From positions 33,589 to 97,588 of the forward strand of contig CAKVLL010000005.1 in the NCBI GenBank assembly GCA_934757255.1: DNA of 64,000 nucleotides, read 5' to 3'. Positions 1-7,443 of the stretch are shown piece after piece; position 1 is the first letter of the stretch, and each line of letters opens with the position of its first letter. This stretch comes from an uncultured Candidatus Melainabacteria bacterium (lineage in GTDB: Bacteria > Cyanobacteriota > Vampirovibrionia > Gastranaerophilales > Gastranaerophilaceae). The notes beneath the pieces were generated by a model that was not told the DNA's origin, ran no database searches, and saw only the letters and a list, made by a program, of their open reading frames with translations. The position numbers and the translations under genes were made by a program.

Positions 1-1
1 T

Positions 2-310
2 TCTCCAACCCTTGGTATTATTGGTGCTGTTCTTGGTTTGATTCAGGTTATGCAGAACTTATCTGACCCGTCTAAGCTTGGCGCAGGTATTGCGGTTGCG
101 TTCGTAGCAACAATTTATGGTTTATTTGCGGCTAACCTTGTAATGATTCCGTTGGGTACAAGAATTAAATTTATTTATCAAGATGTGTTATTATATAAAA
201 ACATGATACTTGAAGGTGTTCTATCAATTCAAGCTGGTGAAAGCCCAGTTTTGATTGAGAGAAAATTACGCTCATTTGTTTTAGAACAAGCAAAGGATAA
301 GGAAGTCTAA
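2..310 (+). CDS. motA: MotA, flagellar motor stator protein (C-terminal part)
   Basis: This is the C-terminal end of MotA, the inner-membrane proton-channel subunit of the flagellar stator; the 5' part lies outside the window. The frame is open from base 2. The visible part starts in the conserved segment PTLGIIGAVLGLI, which contains the family's Pro-Thr of the third transmembrane helix. A fourth transmembrane helix follows (GAGIAVAFVATIYGLFAANL), then a charged cytoplasmic tail. In the family, the prolines and the cytoplasmic loop couple ion flow to torque on FliG. The stop codon overlaps the motB start by one base, so the two are translationally coupled. Confidence 0.93.
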   Translation, partial: SPTLGIIGAVLGLIQVMQNLSDPSKLGAGIAVAFVATIYGLFAANLVMIPLGTRIKFIYQDVLLYKNMILEGVLSIQAGESPVLIERKLRSFVLEQAKDKEV

Positions 311-1386
311 TGGCTAAAAAGAAAAGACAGGAAGAGCCTGAAAACTTAGAGAGATGGTTGGTTTCTTATGGGGATTTTATTACTCTTTTGTTTGCAACTT
401 TTGTTGTTTTGTATGCTCTTGCGCAAGTTGATGTTTCTGATTTTGCGAAATTAGAAGAATCTTTAAAAAGTGCATTTAGTCAGAATACACTTTTGGATGG
501 GCAACAATCTATTATGGATGGAAGTGACTCTTTATTTGATGAACAACAAATGGCAAATTCCTTTATTCCAAGTCTTATGTTGGAATATATAAGTCCTAAA
601 TATGAAGAAGTATCATTTAATGAAATAGAAGAAACTATAAAACAACTTTCTGAATCTGGAGAGTTAGACGGCATTTCAACAAAGATGACTGATAAAGGCT
701 TGTTAATAACTTTTGACGATAAATATTTGTTTGCACCAGCATCAGCGTATTTAGATGCAAATGCAAAAAAACTTTTAGATAAAGTTGGTGTATTGATTTG
801 TAAAAAATTTGTACTTCATAATATGAGAGTTGAAGGTCATACGGATAGCGACCCAATCAGAAGCTCACAATACCCTTCAAACTGGGAATTGTCATCTGCT
901 AGAGCGTCATCGGTTGTAAGATATATGATTAATCGCTTCAAATTTTCACCTTCTTTATTCTCTGCAATCGGATACGCAGATACGCGTCCGGTCGAAAATG
1001 CAATTTCTCCTAAAGATCCGGCAAATAGAAGAGTAGAGATTTTGATATTAAAAAATAAGTATAGACGTGAGTTTGAAACAAGTAATGATAATACACTTAA
1101 ACTAACAAAGGCTGAGCAAGATAGGATTCAGGCGCAAAGACAGGCTGTAATTACAATGGTAGAAGGTGATTCTATTTCTCCTGCAGCAAAAAAATTGTTA
1201 GAAGATAATCAAAAAAGAATGATTAAAAAACAAAAAAGTGAGAAGCTTTCTTCTAAAAATATGGAATTATATGTTAATTTAGATAAAGATATTGAACGAA
1301 AAGGCGATAATATTATGCCAGCAGTAGAAAAACGTGTAATTAAACTAGATTCTAATATCCCTGAGGATGAGGATTTTGGCTTATGA
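310..1386 (+). CDS. motB: MotB, flagellar motor stator protein with OmpA-like peptidoglycan-binding domain
   Basis: MotB pairs with MotA and anchors the stator to peptidoglycan. A short basic N-terminus is followed by one transmembrane helix (about residues 18-40) with the essential proton-binding aspartate at D22 in the SYGDFITLLFATF segment. A periplasmic linker leads to an OmpA-like domain (about 140-250) carrying the EGHTDSDP and RRVEIL motifs. After it comes an unusually long charged tail of about 100 residues, rich in lysine and glutamate, longer than in typical MotB. The gene overlaps motA by 1 nt and the next gene by 4 nt (ATGA), indicating one operon. Proton rather than sodium coupling cannot be decided from this alone. 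Confidence 0.95.
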   Translation: MAKKKRQEEPENLERWLVSYGDFITLLFATFVVLYALAQVDVSDFAKLEESLKSAFSQNTLLDGQQSIMDGSDSLFDEQQMANSFIPSLMLEYISPKYEEVSFNEIEETIKQLSESGELDGISTKMTDKGLLITFDDKYLFAPASAYLDANAKKLLDKVGVLICKKFVLHNMRVEGHTDSDPIRSSQYPSNWELSSARASSVVRYMINRFKFSPSLFSAIGYADTRPVENAISPKDPANRRVEILILKNKYRREFETSNDNTLKLTKAEQDRIQAQRQAVITMVEGDSISPAAKKLLEDNQKRMIKKQKSEKLSSKNMELYVNLDKDIERKGDNIMPAVEKRVIKLDSNIPEDEDFGL

Positions 1387-1988
1387 TAACACATTCTGTC
1401 GGATTATCATTAGGGGCTGCATCATCAATTGAAAGCGGAGTTGCGGTTAGAGAAATTGCAACCGGCAAATTGATTTATGTAGATAAATTATTTTCGATAA
1501 ATGATGTTCAATTGTTTTTTGATAACTACACTTCTTTAAAAAATTCTGTTATTTGTGTTTCTCTACCTTGGGATAATACGATGCTGGAAGGTAAGTGGAG
1601 AGTTTTATCCAAACCATATCAGCTGATACACAAACACGAAGCAAACTTCTTGAACCGCGATAATTGGATGCAAAGATTTTCACCAAGAGGTGCTGATTTA
1701 TTGCAAAAACTAAAAGAAGACGGATGTGATGTTTCAAGATTTGAAGTTTATTTAACAAGACAAAAATTCAATCTTTATTCTAATTACAAAGAACGCTCAT
1801 CTGCCGATTGTAAATTTTTACAATCAGCTTTGAAACTTGAATACGGATTTGACGAACTTCCAACAAACATGATGCCTGTTGCTCAGTTGGAAGCAATTGT
1901 AGGTGCGCTTTTAGCAGAAGAAAAATTGAAAGGTAACACCAAGAAGATTTTTGAATTTAGAAATTTGGATGTTATTAATTTGGTTTAA
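1383..1988 (+). CDS. Third gene of the motAB operon, possible RNase H-fold (DUF429-like) protein
   Basis: A 201-residue soluble protein with no signal peptide or membrane segment. Its ATG overlaps the motB stop (ATGA), so it is translated with the stator genes. I do not recognise it firmly. An N-terminal strand-rich start with a Gly-Leu-Ser-Leu-Gly-Ala segment, a mid-protein FEVYL segment and a C-terminal helix ending QLEAIVGALLAEE recall the order of motifs in DUF429/RNase H-fold proteins, but this is weak. Residues from about 102 to the end are duplicated almost exactly at 3470-3773, beyond the subtilase-like gene. No motility role is known; the operon position suggests one. Confidence 0.75.
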   Translation: MITHSVGLSLGAASSIESGVAVREIATGKLIYVDKLFSINDVQLFFDNYTSLKNSVICVSLPWDNTMLEGKWRVLSKPYQLIHKHEANFLNRDNWMQRFSPRGADLLQKLKEDGCDVSRFEVYLTRQKFNLYSNYKERSSADCKFLQSALKLEYGFDELPTNMMPVAQLEAIVGALLAEEKLKGNTKKIFEFRNLDVINLV

Positions 1989-2012
1989 AATCTAGAATTT
2001 ATAAACAAAAAT

Positions 2013-3398
2013 TTAAACTCCAAAAGAATGTTCGCTTTTTGCTAATTCAATAATTTTTTCACAAAGAGCTTTGGCGTCAATTGCTCGTCCGGTTTCTTCA
2101 TTATTTTCATTAAAAATAGGTTGTCCCGTCTCTTTTGCAAGTTCATAGAATTTTGCAGGAGTTAGTTCAATACCATTTTCTTTAGCACATTGTAAAGCGC
2201 AAGTGTAAAAACCTGCAAGTGCCGGTACTGTCCAACTAGTAGAACATTGTGAGTCGTGCCTATATTCATTTTCGCCTCTTGCACTTGCAACAGTTCTATC
2301 ACCGGCTGGAATAAGTAATGGGTTATCAAATCCAAAATCACTATAACCGGTATAATTACTATAATCATCAGGTTTTCCGTTTTGAGATTTTTTCTCTAAT
2401 CCGCCATAATTCATTTCAACCCCATTAATATCTTTGTTAAGCATCGAACCTCCGGCTATTGAAAGAAAAACACCGTCGTCATGAAGTTGTTTCAGTAAGT
2501 TATTATATTCATTATAAACTTGCTCTCCATGACGTTCAACATCAATATCCCAACTTATAGATAAAACTTTGATTTTATCTTCAGGAGAAGAATTTTTATT
2601 AATTTCAACAATTCTTCTCAAAGCTTGTAATCTGTCAGCAGTAATACCTGCACCGCTACATTTAGCGCCAAAATATACTAATTTTGAGTCGGGAGCTATA
2701 CCATCTTCTTTACCGACTAAAATATCAGCAACTGCTTGACCATGATAATATGCCTCATTCTCATTGGCTAAACCATTATTCATTACTTCATATCCTACAA
2801 TAGAGGACTTAATGCTTTCATGATTTGTAAGTATTTGAGTGTCAATTATTGCAACTTTTACACCTTTTCCGGTATAGTCCATTGCGTGCATTGCTTTGGT
2901 ATTGCAGCCAGCATCTCTACCTTTTTCAATAATTTCGTCAGGTTTAAAATCTTTAGGTAAGTTTTCGGCGGGAGTATTTTTGAAAGTGTCATCATCAAAG
3001 GATAAGTATTTTAACATGTATTCGCCGTCAGAATTGTTAAAATTTAAATCTTTTGATATCGGTGTATTTTCAGCAGTATTTATATTAAATGGTTTTGCGT
3101 CTACTTCGTCTTTTGTCAGGATTTTTGTTATAGGCTCCCAGTTAAGAGATTGCGCTTCGGTTGATGGTTGCAATTGATATGGAAGATTTTTTGTTGCATT
3201 ACTATCTTCTATTTCAATATTATCTCTAAAGGTATTTACAGCTTTTTGCATATATGTGTCACTATTCATGCCAACTTCAAGAACAGTGTTGAAAATAGAA
3301 GAGTTTTGTTTAGCAGCCTCTATTTCATTATTTTCTATAACTCCATTTTTAGAAGTATCTATTTTGAAAAAATATTGTCTGATATCATCTAGTTTCAT
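2013..3398 (-). CDS. Subtilisin-like (S8) protein with N-terminal EF-hand loop, sigma-28 promoter
   Basis: A 461-residue serine-peptidase-like protein. Near the N-terminus a canonical EF-hand calcium loop is visible (DTSKNGVIENNE, residues 14-25). The S8 domain spans about 165-450: Asp186 in VAIIDTQI, His219 in YYHGQAV, and Ser388 in CSTSWTVPALAG, where the usual GTSMATP is changed to STSWTVP. The segment that normally holds the oxyanion asparagine (AAGN) reads IAGG here, so Asn is replaced by Gly near residue 317 and activity may be reduced. There is no Sec signal peptide. The start codon lies 7 nt after the -10 of a perfect sigma-28 promoter, suggesting a leaderless transcript and flagellar-class regulation. 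The gene sits between two copies of the 3' half of the 1383 gene. Confidence 0.88.
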   Translation of the reverse strand: MKLDDIRQYFFKIDTSKNGVIENNEIEAAKQNSSIFNTVLEVGMNSDTYMQKAVNTFRDNIEIEDSNATKNLPYQLQPSTEAQSLNWEPITKILTKDEVDAKPFNINTAENTPISKDLNFNNSDGEYMLKYLSFDDDTFKNTPAENLPKDFKPDEIIEKGRDAGCNTKAMHAMDYTGKGVKVAIIDTQILTNHESIKSSIVGYEVMNNGLANENEAYYHGQAVADILVGKEDGIAPDSKLVYFGAKCSGAGITADRLQALRRIVEINKNSSPEDKIKVLSISWDIDVERHGEQVYNEYNNLLKQLHDDGVFLSIAGGSMLNKDINGVEMNYGGLEKKSQNGKPDDYSNYTGYSDFGFDNPLLIPAGDRTVASARGENEYRHDSQCSTSWTVPALAGFYTCALQCAKENGIELTPAKFYELAKETGQPIFNENNEETGRAIDAKALCEKIIELAKSEHSFGV

Positions 3399-3405
3399 AT
3401 AGTAA

Positions 3406-3465
3406 TTATCGGCAGATATTGGAAAAACTTTAATTTTTTACTTGTAATTTTTACAAATATTTACA
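3406..3465 (-). promoter_or_regulatory. Sigma-28 (FliA) promoter with upstream TGTAAA direct repeat
   Basis: Read on the minus strand: TGTAAA-N4-TGTAAA (3465-3450), 17 bp, TAAAGTTT (3432-3425), 11 bp, GCCGATAA (3413-3406). The two boxes and the spacing match the FliA consensus exactly. The subtilase ATG follows 7 nt later. The same arrangement recurs at 17970, 27145 and 38303. Confidence 0.85.
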
Positions 3466-3469
3466 TTGT

Positions 3470-3773
3470 AAGAGGTGCGGATTTGTTGCAAAAACTAAAA
3501 GAAGACGGATGTGACGTTTCAAGATTTGAAGTTTATTTAACAAGACAAAAATTTAATCTTTATTCTAATTACAAAGAACGCTCATCTGCAGACTGCAAAT
3601 TTTTGCAATCTGCTTTGAAACTTGAATACGGATTTGACGAACTTCCGACCAATATGATGCCGGTTGCCCAGCTGGAGGCAATTGTAGGCGCGCTTTTAGC
3701 AGAAGAAAAATTGAAAGGTAACACCAAGAAGATTTTTGAATTTAGAAATTTGGACGTTATAAATTTAGAATAG
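3470..3773 (+). pseudogene. Partial duplicate (3' half) of the 1383 gene
   Basis: These 304 bp match 1685-1988, the 3' half of the motAB-operon gene. I count about 23 nucleotide differences. All but those in the last sense codon (Val to Glu) and the synonymous stop change are silent, so the encoded residues are otherwise identical. The N-terminal 101 codons are missing. The only possible start is a TTG at 3483 with no good ribosome binding site. Such a silent-only pattern means the sequence diverged while under protein-level selection. It probably arrived from a related strain's intact gene by recombination together with the flanking subtilase cassette. Translation of the fragment cannot be excluded. 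Confidence 0.8.
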
Positions 3774-3806
3774 TTTAAATCTTTTGTGTTATTTATTGAC
3801 AAAGAT

Positions 3807-4652
3807 TTAGAATTTGGCGTATGAGCCAATAATACGAATGCTTTGAGAAAGCATTTCTAATTCTGATATTAAATTTTGAATTATCTCATCTTTTATATGA
3901 CCGTCAAAATCAATAAACACCGCTTGTTCTTCGATTTTATTGTTCATCATTTTTGAATTTATTTGGGTGATATTTATGTGGTATTTTACAAAAACTTGTA
4001 CAATGTCTAATAATGCACCTTGCCTATCAGTTAAGAATAAAACAATGCTTGTTTTATCTTTTCCGGTAGGTTGAGTTTCGCTATCACCGATAACAATAAA
4101 TCTACGTTCATTGTTTTTATCGTCTTCAATATGTTCTTTTAATACATTTAAATTATAAATTTCAGCTGTTTTATGTGTGCCGATTATTGAATACGTTAAA
4201 TTATAGTTGCTTAAGAGTCTAGCTGCATCGTCCATACTTTCAGAAACAACTATGTTCAATTGTCTTGGCATCTCATCTTTTATAAAAGTTTTGCATTTCC
4301 CAAGTGCATTAGGATTTGCAATTAAACCCGTTAAACTATAAAATTCTGTTGTTTTTGACAAAATACAATCGTTCACAGGAACAACTGTTTCTGCGAGGAT
4401 TTGTATATTTTGATTTTTTGTTAAAATTAAATTGTCTATAGTTTCTCTAATAATACCTTTATATGTTGTTTCTACAGGTAAAATCGTGATAGCATTGCAA
4501 TTTTCATCAATATAATCAATGCAATCTTTTATAGAATTTAGTGAGCGCTGATATAAAAATAAATCATAAGCATTAAATAATTTATCTTTTGCTATTTCAG
4601 AATACGAACCGCCCATTCCAAGGCATACAATTTCATTAAAATCTTCAAACAT
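3807..4652 (-). CDS. pheA: Divergent prephenate dehydratase-like protein with ACT domain
   Basis: The family converts prephenate to phenylpyruvate for phenylalanine synthesis. The fold is recognisable: an N-terminal LGMGGSYSEIA segment in place of LGPxGTFSxxA, a periplasmic-binding-like two-lobe body to about residue 190, and a C-terminal ACT domain (about 195-275) with GALLDIV. Several hallmark residues differ. The ENSxEG motif reads ETTYKG (61-66). The catalytic threonine of the TRF motif is Arg183 (NNERRF). The phenylalanine-binding ESRP motif reads NSKM. It may be a strongly drifted enzyme or a catalytically dead sensor. The ATG has weak SD potential. It stands alone, downstream of the duplicated fragment. 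Confidence 0.8.
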   Translation of the reverse strand: MFEDFNEIVCLGMGGSYSEIAKDKLFNAYDLFLYQRSLNSIKDCIDYIDENCNAITILPVETTYKGIIRETIDNLILTKNQNIQILAETVVPVNDCILSKTTEFYSLTGLIANPNALGKCKTFIKDEMPRQLNIVVSESMDDAARLLSNYNLTYSIIGTHKTAEIYNLNVLKEHIEDDKNNERRFIVIGDSETQPTGKDKTSIVLFLTDRQGALLDIVQVFVKYHINITQINSKMMNNKIEEQAVFIDFDGHIKDEIIQNLISELEMLSQSIRIIGSYAKF

Positions 4653-5223
4653 TATAAACTCCGTGTCTTAATTAATTATATAACAAAAATAGTAATTTAA
4701 GGTATTAGTGGAAGCTGATTAGCCTGAAGCAATTCAGCTATTTAGAAACTATAATTTTGTTATTGTCAGGCAATGACTGATTTACATACTTATATATTTA
4801 AAATAATTTTCCATTTTCCACTTTCAATTTTCCATTGATTGCCCCCCACATCTGTAAGGCTCGCTTTCACTCGCCAACAGCTACAACTTCTCTATTCAAG
4901 GCACTACAGTCCATGATAATTTTGATAAAATAGAAATAGTTATTAAAATGCTGGATTCTTCAGCCTAATCGGCTTCAGAATGACGCCAAGTCGGTAGTTT
5001 CACGTCACGTCATCCTGAACGCGATTAGCGTGAAGGATCCAGCTGGTTATTAACTATTATTTTAAGTTTGTACAATACAAATTTTATTAAAAAGCCTTGA
5101 AATAACTACTTTTTATAAATTATAGATGAATTTATTTTGGACAGCAGTGCTATTCATGGAGGTTAAATACTATGTTTAGCTGGCTAGTATAAACTCCAAG
5201 AACTTCATGGTAAAATTTTTTTT
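4653..5223. other. 571-bp gene-free region with repeats
   Basis: No credible gene is seen on either strand. It holds an 18-mer (4815-4832) whose reverse complement occurs at 22841-22858, an inverted pair of hairpin repeats (4950-5043, listed separately), and a 19-mer (5149-5167) whose reverse complement occurs at 12855-12873. A TAAAAT box at about 5211-5216 lies 7 nt before the ATG of the next gene and could be its -10. Confidence 0.6.
4950..5043. repeat. Inverted pair of hairpin repeats (GCTGGAT...ATGACG family), no gene inside
   Basis: Two copies of a roughly 36-bp hairpin unit face each other: GCTGG...ATGACG at 4950-4985 and its reverse-complement type at 5008-5043. Each unit has an outer stem (ATTCT/AGAAT or ATCCT/AGGAT), an inner stem (AGCC/GGCT or ACGC/GCGT) and a constant TAATC loop. 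Stem bases change together between copies, so the fold rather than the sequence is kept. The same unit flanks the GIY-YIG gene at 61887-62308. Confidence 0.75.
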
Positions 5224-6009
5224 ATGAATAATAGTCTTGTAAATCAAGAATTTCGACAACTTGAAATAGAATTGAATAACTTGTTTCGCTCAGATAATGA
5301 TATATATTCTTATCTAAGTGAATTTTTAAACTCTCCAACAAAAAGAATTCGCTCAATGGTTACAATATTATATTTGAAAGCTTTTAACCAAGAAGTAAAT
5401 ATAGATTTACTCTTGATTGGAGAATTAATTCATAATGCATCTTTGCTACACGATGATGTTATAGACGAAGCTAAGGATAGACGCGGTAAGCCAACTTTGG
5501 CTAATGTATTTAATTCACATACTGCAATTCTTTCCGGCGACTATTTGCTTTCACTTGCAACAGCAAAATTGATTAAACTTCAAAACTGGAATATTTTAAA
5601 ACGATTTCAAAACTGCATAAAACGGATGAGTGAAGCCGAAATTCTGCAATATTCTTTAAGAAATAAAATTCCAGATAAAAATGAATATTTAACTATAGTC
5701 AAAGGAAAAACCGCCGAATTATTCGCAACGATTTTGACAAGTGCTTGCGAAATTGCAAATTTGGATAAACAGAATGCAGAAAATTTTGCGATAAATTTTG
5801 GTATTCTTTTTCAGTTAAAAAATGATTTAGAGCGAATTTCTGCAAGTAAGGATGCTGAGAATAAAATATATACATTGAAAGATATAATAGGGATTGAAAA
5901 AACGAAAGTTTTAATGGATAATTATCAAGAAGAGATAAGAAGACAAATTAAGGAGTTCCCTCGAAACGTTTATTCAGAAGCATTAGAGGATTTATTGGGA
6001 TTAATATGA
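5224..6009 (+). CDS. Polyprenyl (isoprenoid) diphosphate synthase-like protein
   Basis: A trans-prenyltransferase-family protein that would elongate allylic diphosphates with IPP. The first aspartate-rich motif is intact (DDVID, 77-81) and is followed by RRGKPT. The basic IPP-binding segment is present as SPTKRIRS. The second aspartate-rich motif, normally QxxDDxxD, reads QLKNDLER (197-204), losing two acidic residues. At 261 residues it is shorter than the usual 300-320. It may be a fast-evolving enzyme or a non-catalytic partner. No SD is visible before the ATG. A TAAAAT box 7 nt upstream suggests a leaderless mRNA. The stop overlaps lepB by 4 nt, indicating an operon. Confidence 0.82.
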   Translation: MNNSLVNQEFRQLEIELNNLFRSDNDIYSYLSEFLNSPTKRIRSMVTILYLKAFNQEVNIDLLLIGELIHNASLLHDDVIDEAKDRRGKPTLANVFNSHTAILSGDYLLSLATAKLIKLQNWNILKRFQNCIKRMSEAEILQYSLRNKIPDKNEYLTIVKGKTAELFATILTSACEIANLDKQNAENFAINFGILFQLKNDLERISASKDAENKIYTLKDIIGIEKTKVLMDNYQEEIRRQIKEFPRNVYSEALEDLLGLI

Positions 6010-6644
6010 TAGATAAAGAAAAGTTTAGAGCAAATCTTAAAGAAACAATTGATACAATTGTTTTCGTTGTTGTAGCTGTTATTTTAATAAGATTTTTTGT
6101 AGCAGAATTAAGATGGATTCCATCCGGCTCAATGAAACCTACGCTTGTTGAAGGTGATAGAATTGTTGTTGAGAAACTTACAAAATTCCCAAATTTGATA
6201 AGCACTCATCATTTTGAAAATTCTCCAAAACGTGGCGATGTGATGATTTTTTATCCTCCGTTTGTAAAACTTCAAACAACTCCTTGGGCAGTTTTTAGCC
6301 GCTTAACCGGCTTCTTCTGCAAAGACGTTGCTTATATAAAAAGAGTAGTCGGACTTCCTGGTGAGAAATTGGAAATAAAACAAGGACACAATGGGGCATA
6401 CAAAGTTTATATTAATGATAAGCCATTGCAAGAAGATTATATTATGAGTGAATATGATTTTCACAAGTGTAAATCTGATATGTTTTGTGGCCCGCTAATA
6501 ATTCCTGAGGGACAATATTTCATGATGGGTGATAATCGTGGAAACTCGATGGATAGTCGTTTTTGGGGAACATTACCTAAAGAAAGATTTATAGGACGTG
6601 CAGTATTTTTATTTTGGCCTCTAAATCATATAAAAGGGTTGTAA
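6006..6644 (+). CDS. lepB: Signal peptidase I
   Basis: This enzyme cleaves Sec/Tat signal peptides at the outer face of the inner membrane. One N-terminal membrane anchor (about 16-35) is followed directly by the catalytic serine in PSGSMKPT (Ser42). The general-base lysine is in YIKRVVGLPGE (Lys112), and the GDNRGNSMDSRFWG box lies near the C-terminus. Length (212 aa) is typical. The ATG overlaps the prenyl synthase stop (ATGA), and a LolD-type ATPase gene starts 6 nt downstream. All three probably share a transcript ending at the 7394 hairpin. Confidence 0.95.
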   Translation: MIDKEKFRANLKETIDTIVFVVVAVILIRFFVAELRWIPSGSMKPTLVEGDRIVVEKLTKFPNLISTHHFENSPKRGDVMIFYPPFVKLQTTPWAVFSRLTGFFCKDVAYIKRVVGLPGEKLEIKQGHNGAYKVYINDKPLQEDYIMSEYDFHKCKSDMFCGPLIIPEGQYFMMGDNRGNSMDSRFWGTLPKERFIGRAVFLFWPLNHIKGL

Positions 6645-6650
6645 TATTTA

Positions 6651-7379
6651 ATGGCTTTGATTGAGATAAAAAATATTGTAAAAACATATAAAACAGAAGA
6701 TGATAGCTTTAATGCTTTGAATGGAGTTTCTTTTTCTGTTGAAAAAGGCGAATTTGTGGCGATTATGGGTACTTCTGGTTCCGGAAAGTCAACTTGTATG
6801 AATACTTTGGGAACGTTGGATAGACCGACAAGCGGAAGCTATCACCTTGATGGAGTTGATGTTTTTTCTCTAAATCAAGAAGAGTTATCTGAAATTAGGA
6901 ATCAAAAAATTGGATTTGTTTTTCAGGGATTTAATTTGATTTCAAGAACTTCTGCGATTGAAAATGTAGAATTACCTATGATATATAAAGGAATTCCGGA
7001 AGAAGAAAGATATAGACGTGCGCAAGAAGCACTAGAAATTGTGGGACTAAAAAATCGTGAAACTCACATGCCAAACCAAATGTCTGGAGGTCAGCAACAA
7101 AGAGTTGCAATTGCAAGAGCGCTTGTAAATGACGCACCTCTAATTTTGGCAGATGAGCCGACAGGAAACTTGGATACGAAAACAAGTATAGAGGTTATGG
7201 AGTTTTTTGTTCGTTTAAATAAGGGTTTTGATGGAAATGAAGGTAAGACAATTGTTCTTGTAACCCACGAACCTGATATTGCGGAATACTGTTCGCGCGT
7301 AATTCGTTTTAAAGATGGTAATATTGTTTCCGATTTGCCAAAAGATGAATGGATGAAGATAAGAAATCGCGAAACATAG
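6651..7379 (+). CDS. ABC transporter ATP-binding protein, LolD/MacB type
   Basis: An ATPase subunit of the LolD/MacB/FtsE-like group, which powers lipoprotein release, efflux or division-linked transport. The Walker A GTSGSGKST, the Q-loop VFQGFNL, the signature MSGGQQQRVAIARAL and the Walker B LILADEPTGNLD are all intact, followed by the LVTHEP switch histidine. The MacB-group feature TSGSYHLDGVDV lies after Walker A. There is no permease gene next to it in this window, so its membrane partner must be encoded elsewhere. It is last in the prenyl synthase-lepB unit, and a strong hairpin terminator follows. Confidence 0.92.
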   Translation: MALIEIKNIVKTYKTEDDSFNALNGVSFSVEKGEFVAIMGTSGSGKSTCMNTLGTLDRPTSGSYHLDGVDVFSLNQEELSEIRNQKIGFVFQGFNLISRTSAIENVELPMIYKGIPEEERYRRAQEALEIVGLKNRETHMPNQMSGGQQQRVAIARALVNDAPLILADEPTGNLDTKTSIEVMEFFVRLNKGFDGNEGKTIVLVTHEPDIAEYCSRVIRFKDGNIVSDLPKDEWMKIRNRET

Positions 7380-7393
7380 AGCGATAAATAAAA

Positions 7394-7430
7394 AAAATAG
7401 GCGGAAATGCAAAGCATTTCCGCCTATTTT
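7394..7430. terminator. Bidirectional rho-independent terminator
   Basis: A perfect 17-bp stem (7394-7410 with 7414-7430) with an AAA loop, A-rich on the left and T-rich on the right. It lies between the convergent ABC ATPase and malQ genes and can stop both. Confidence 0.92.
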
Positions 7431-7443
7431 TAGTTTAAACAGA

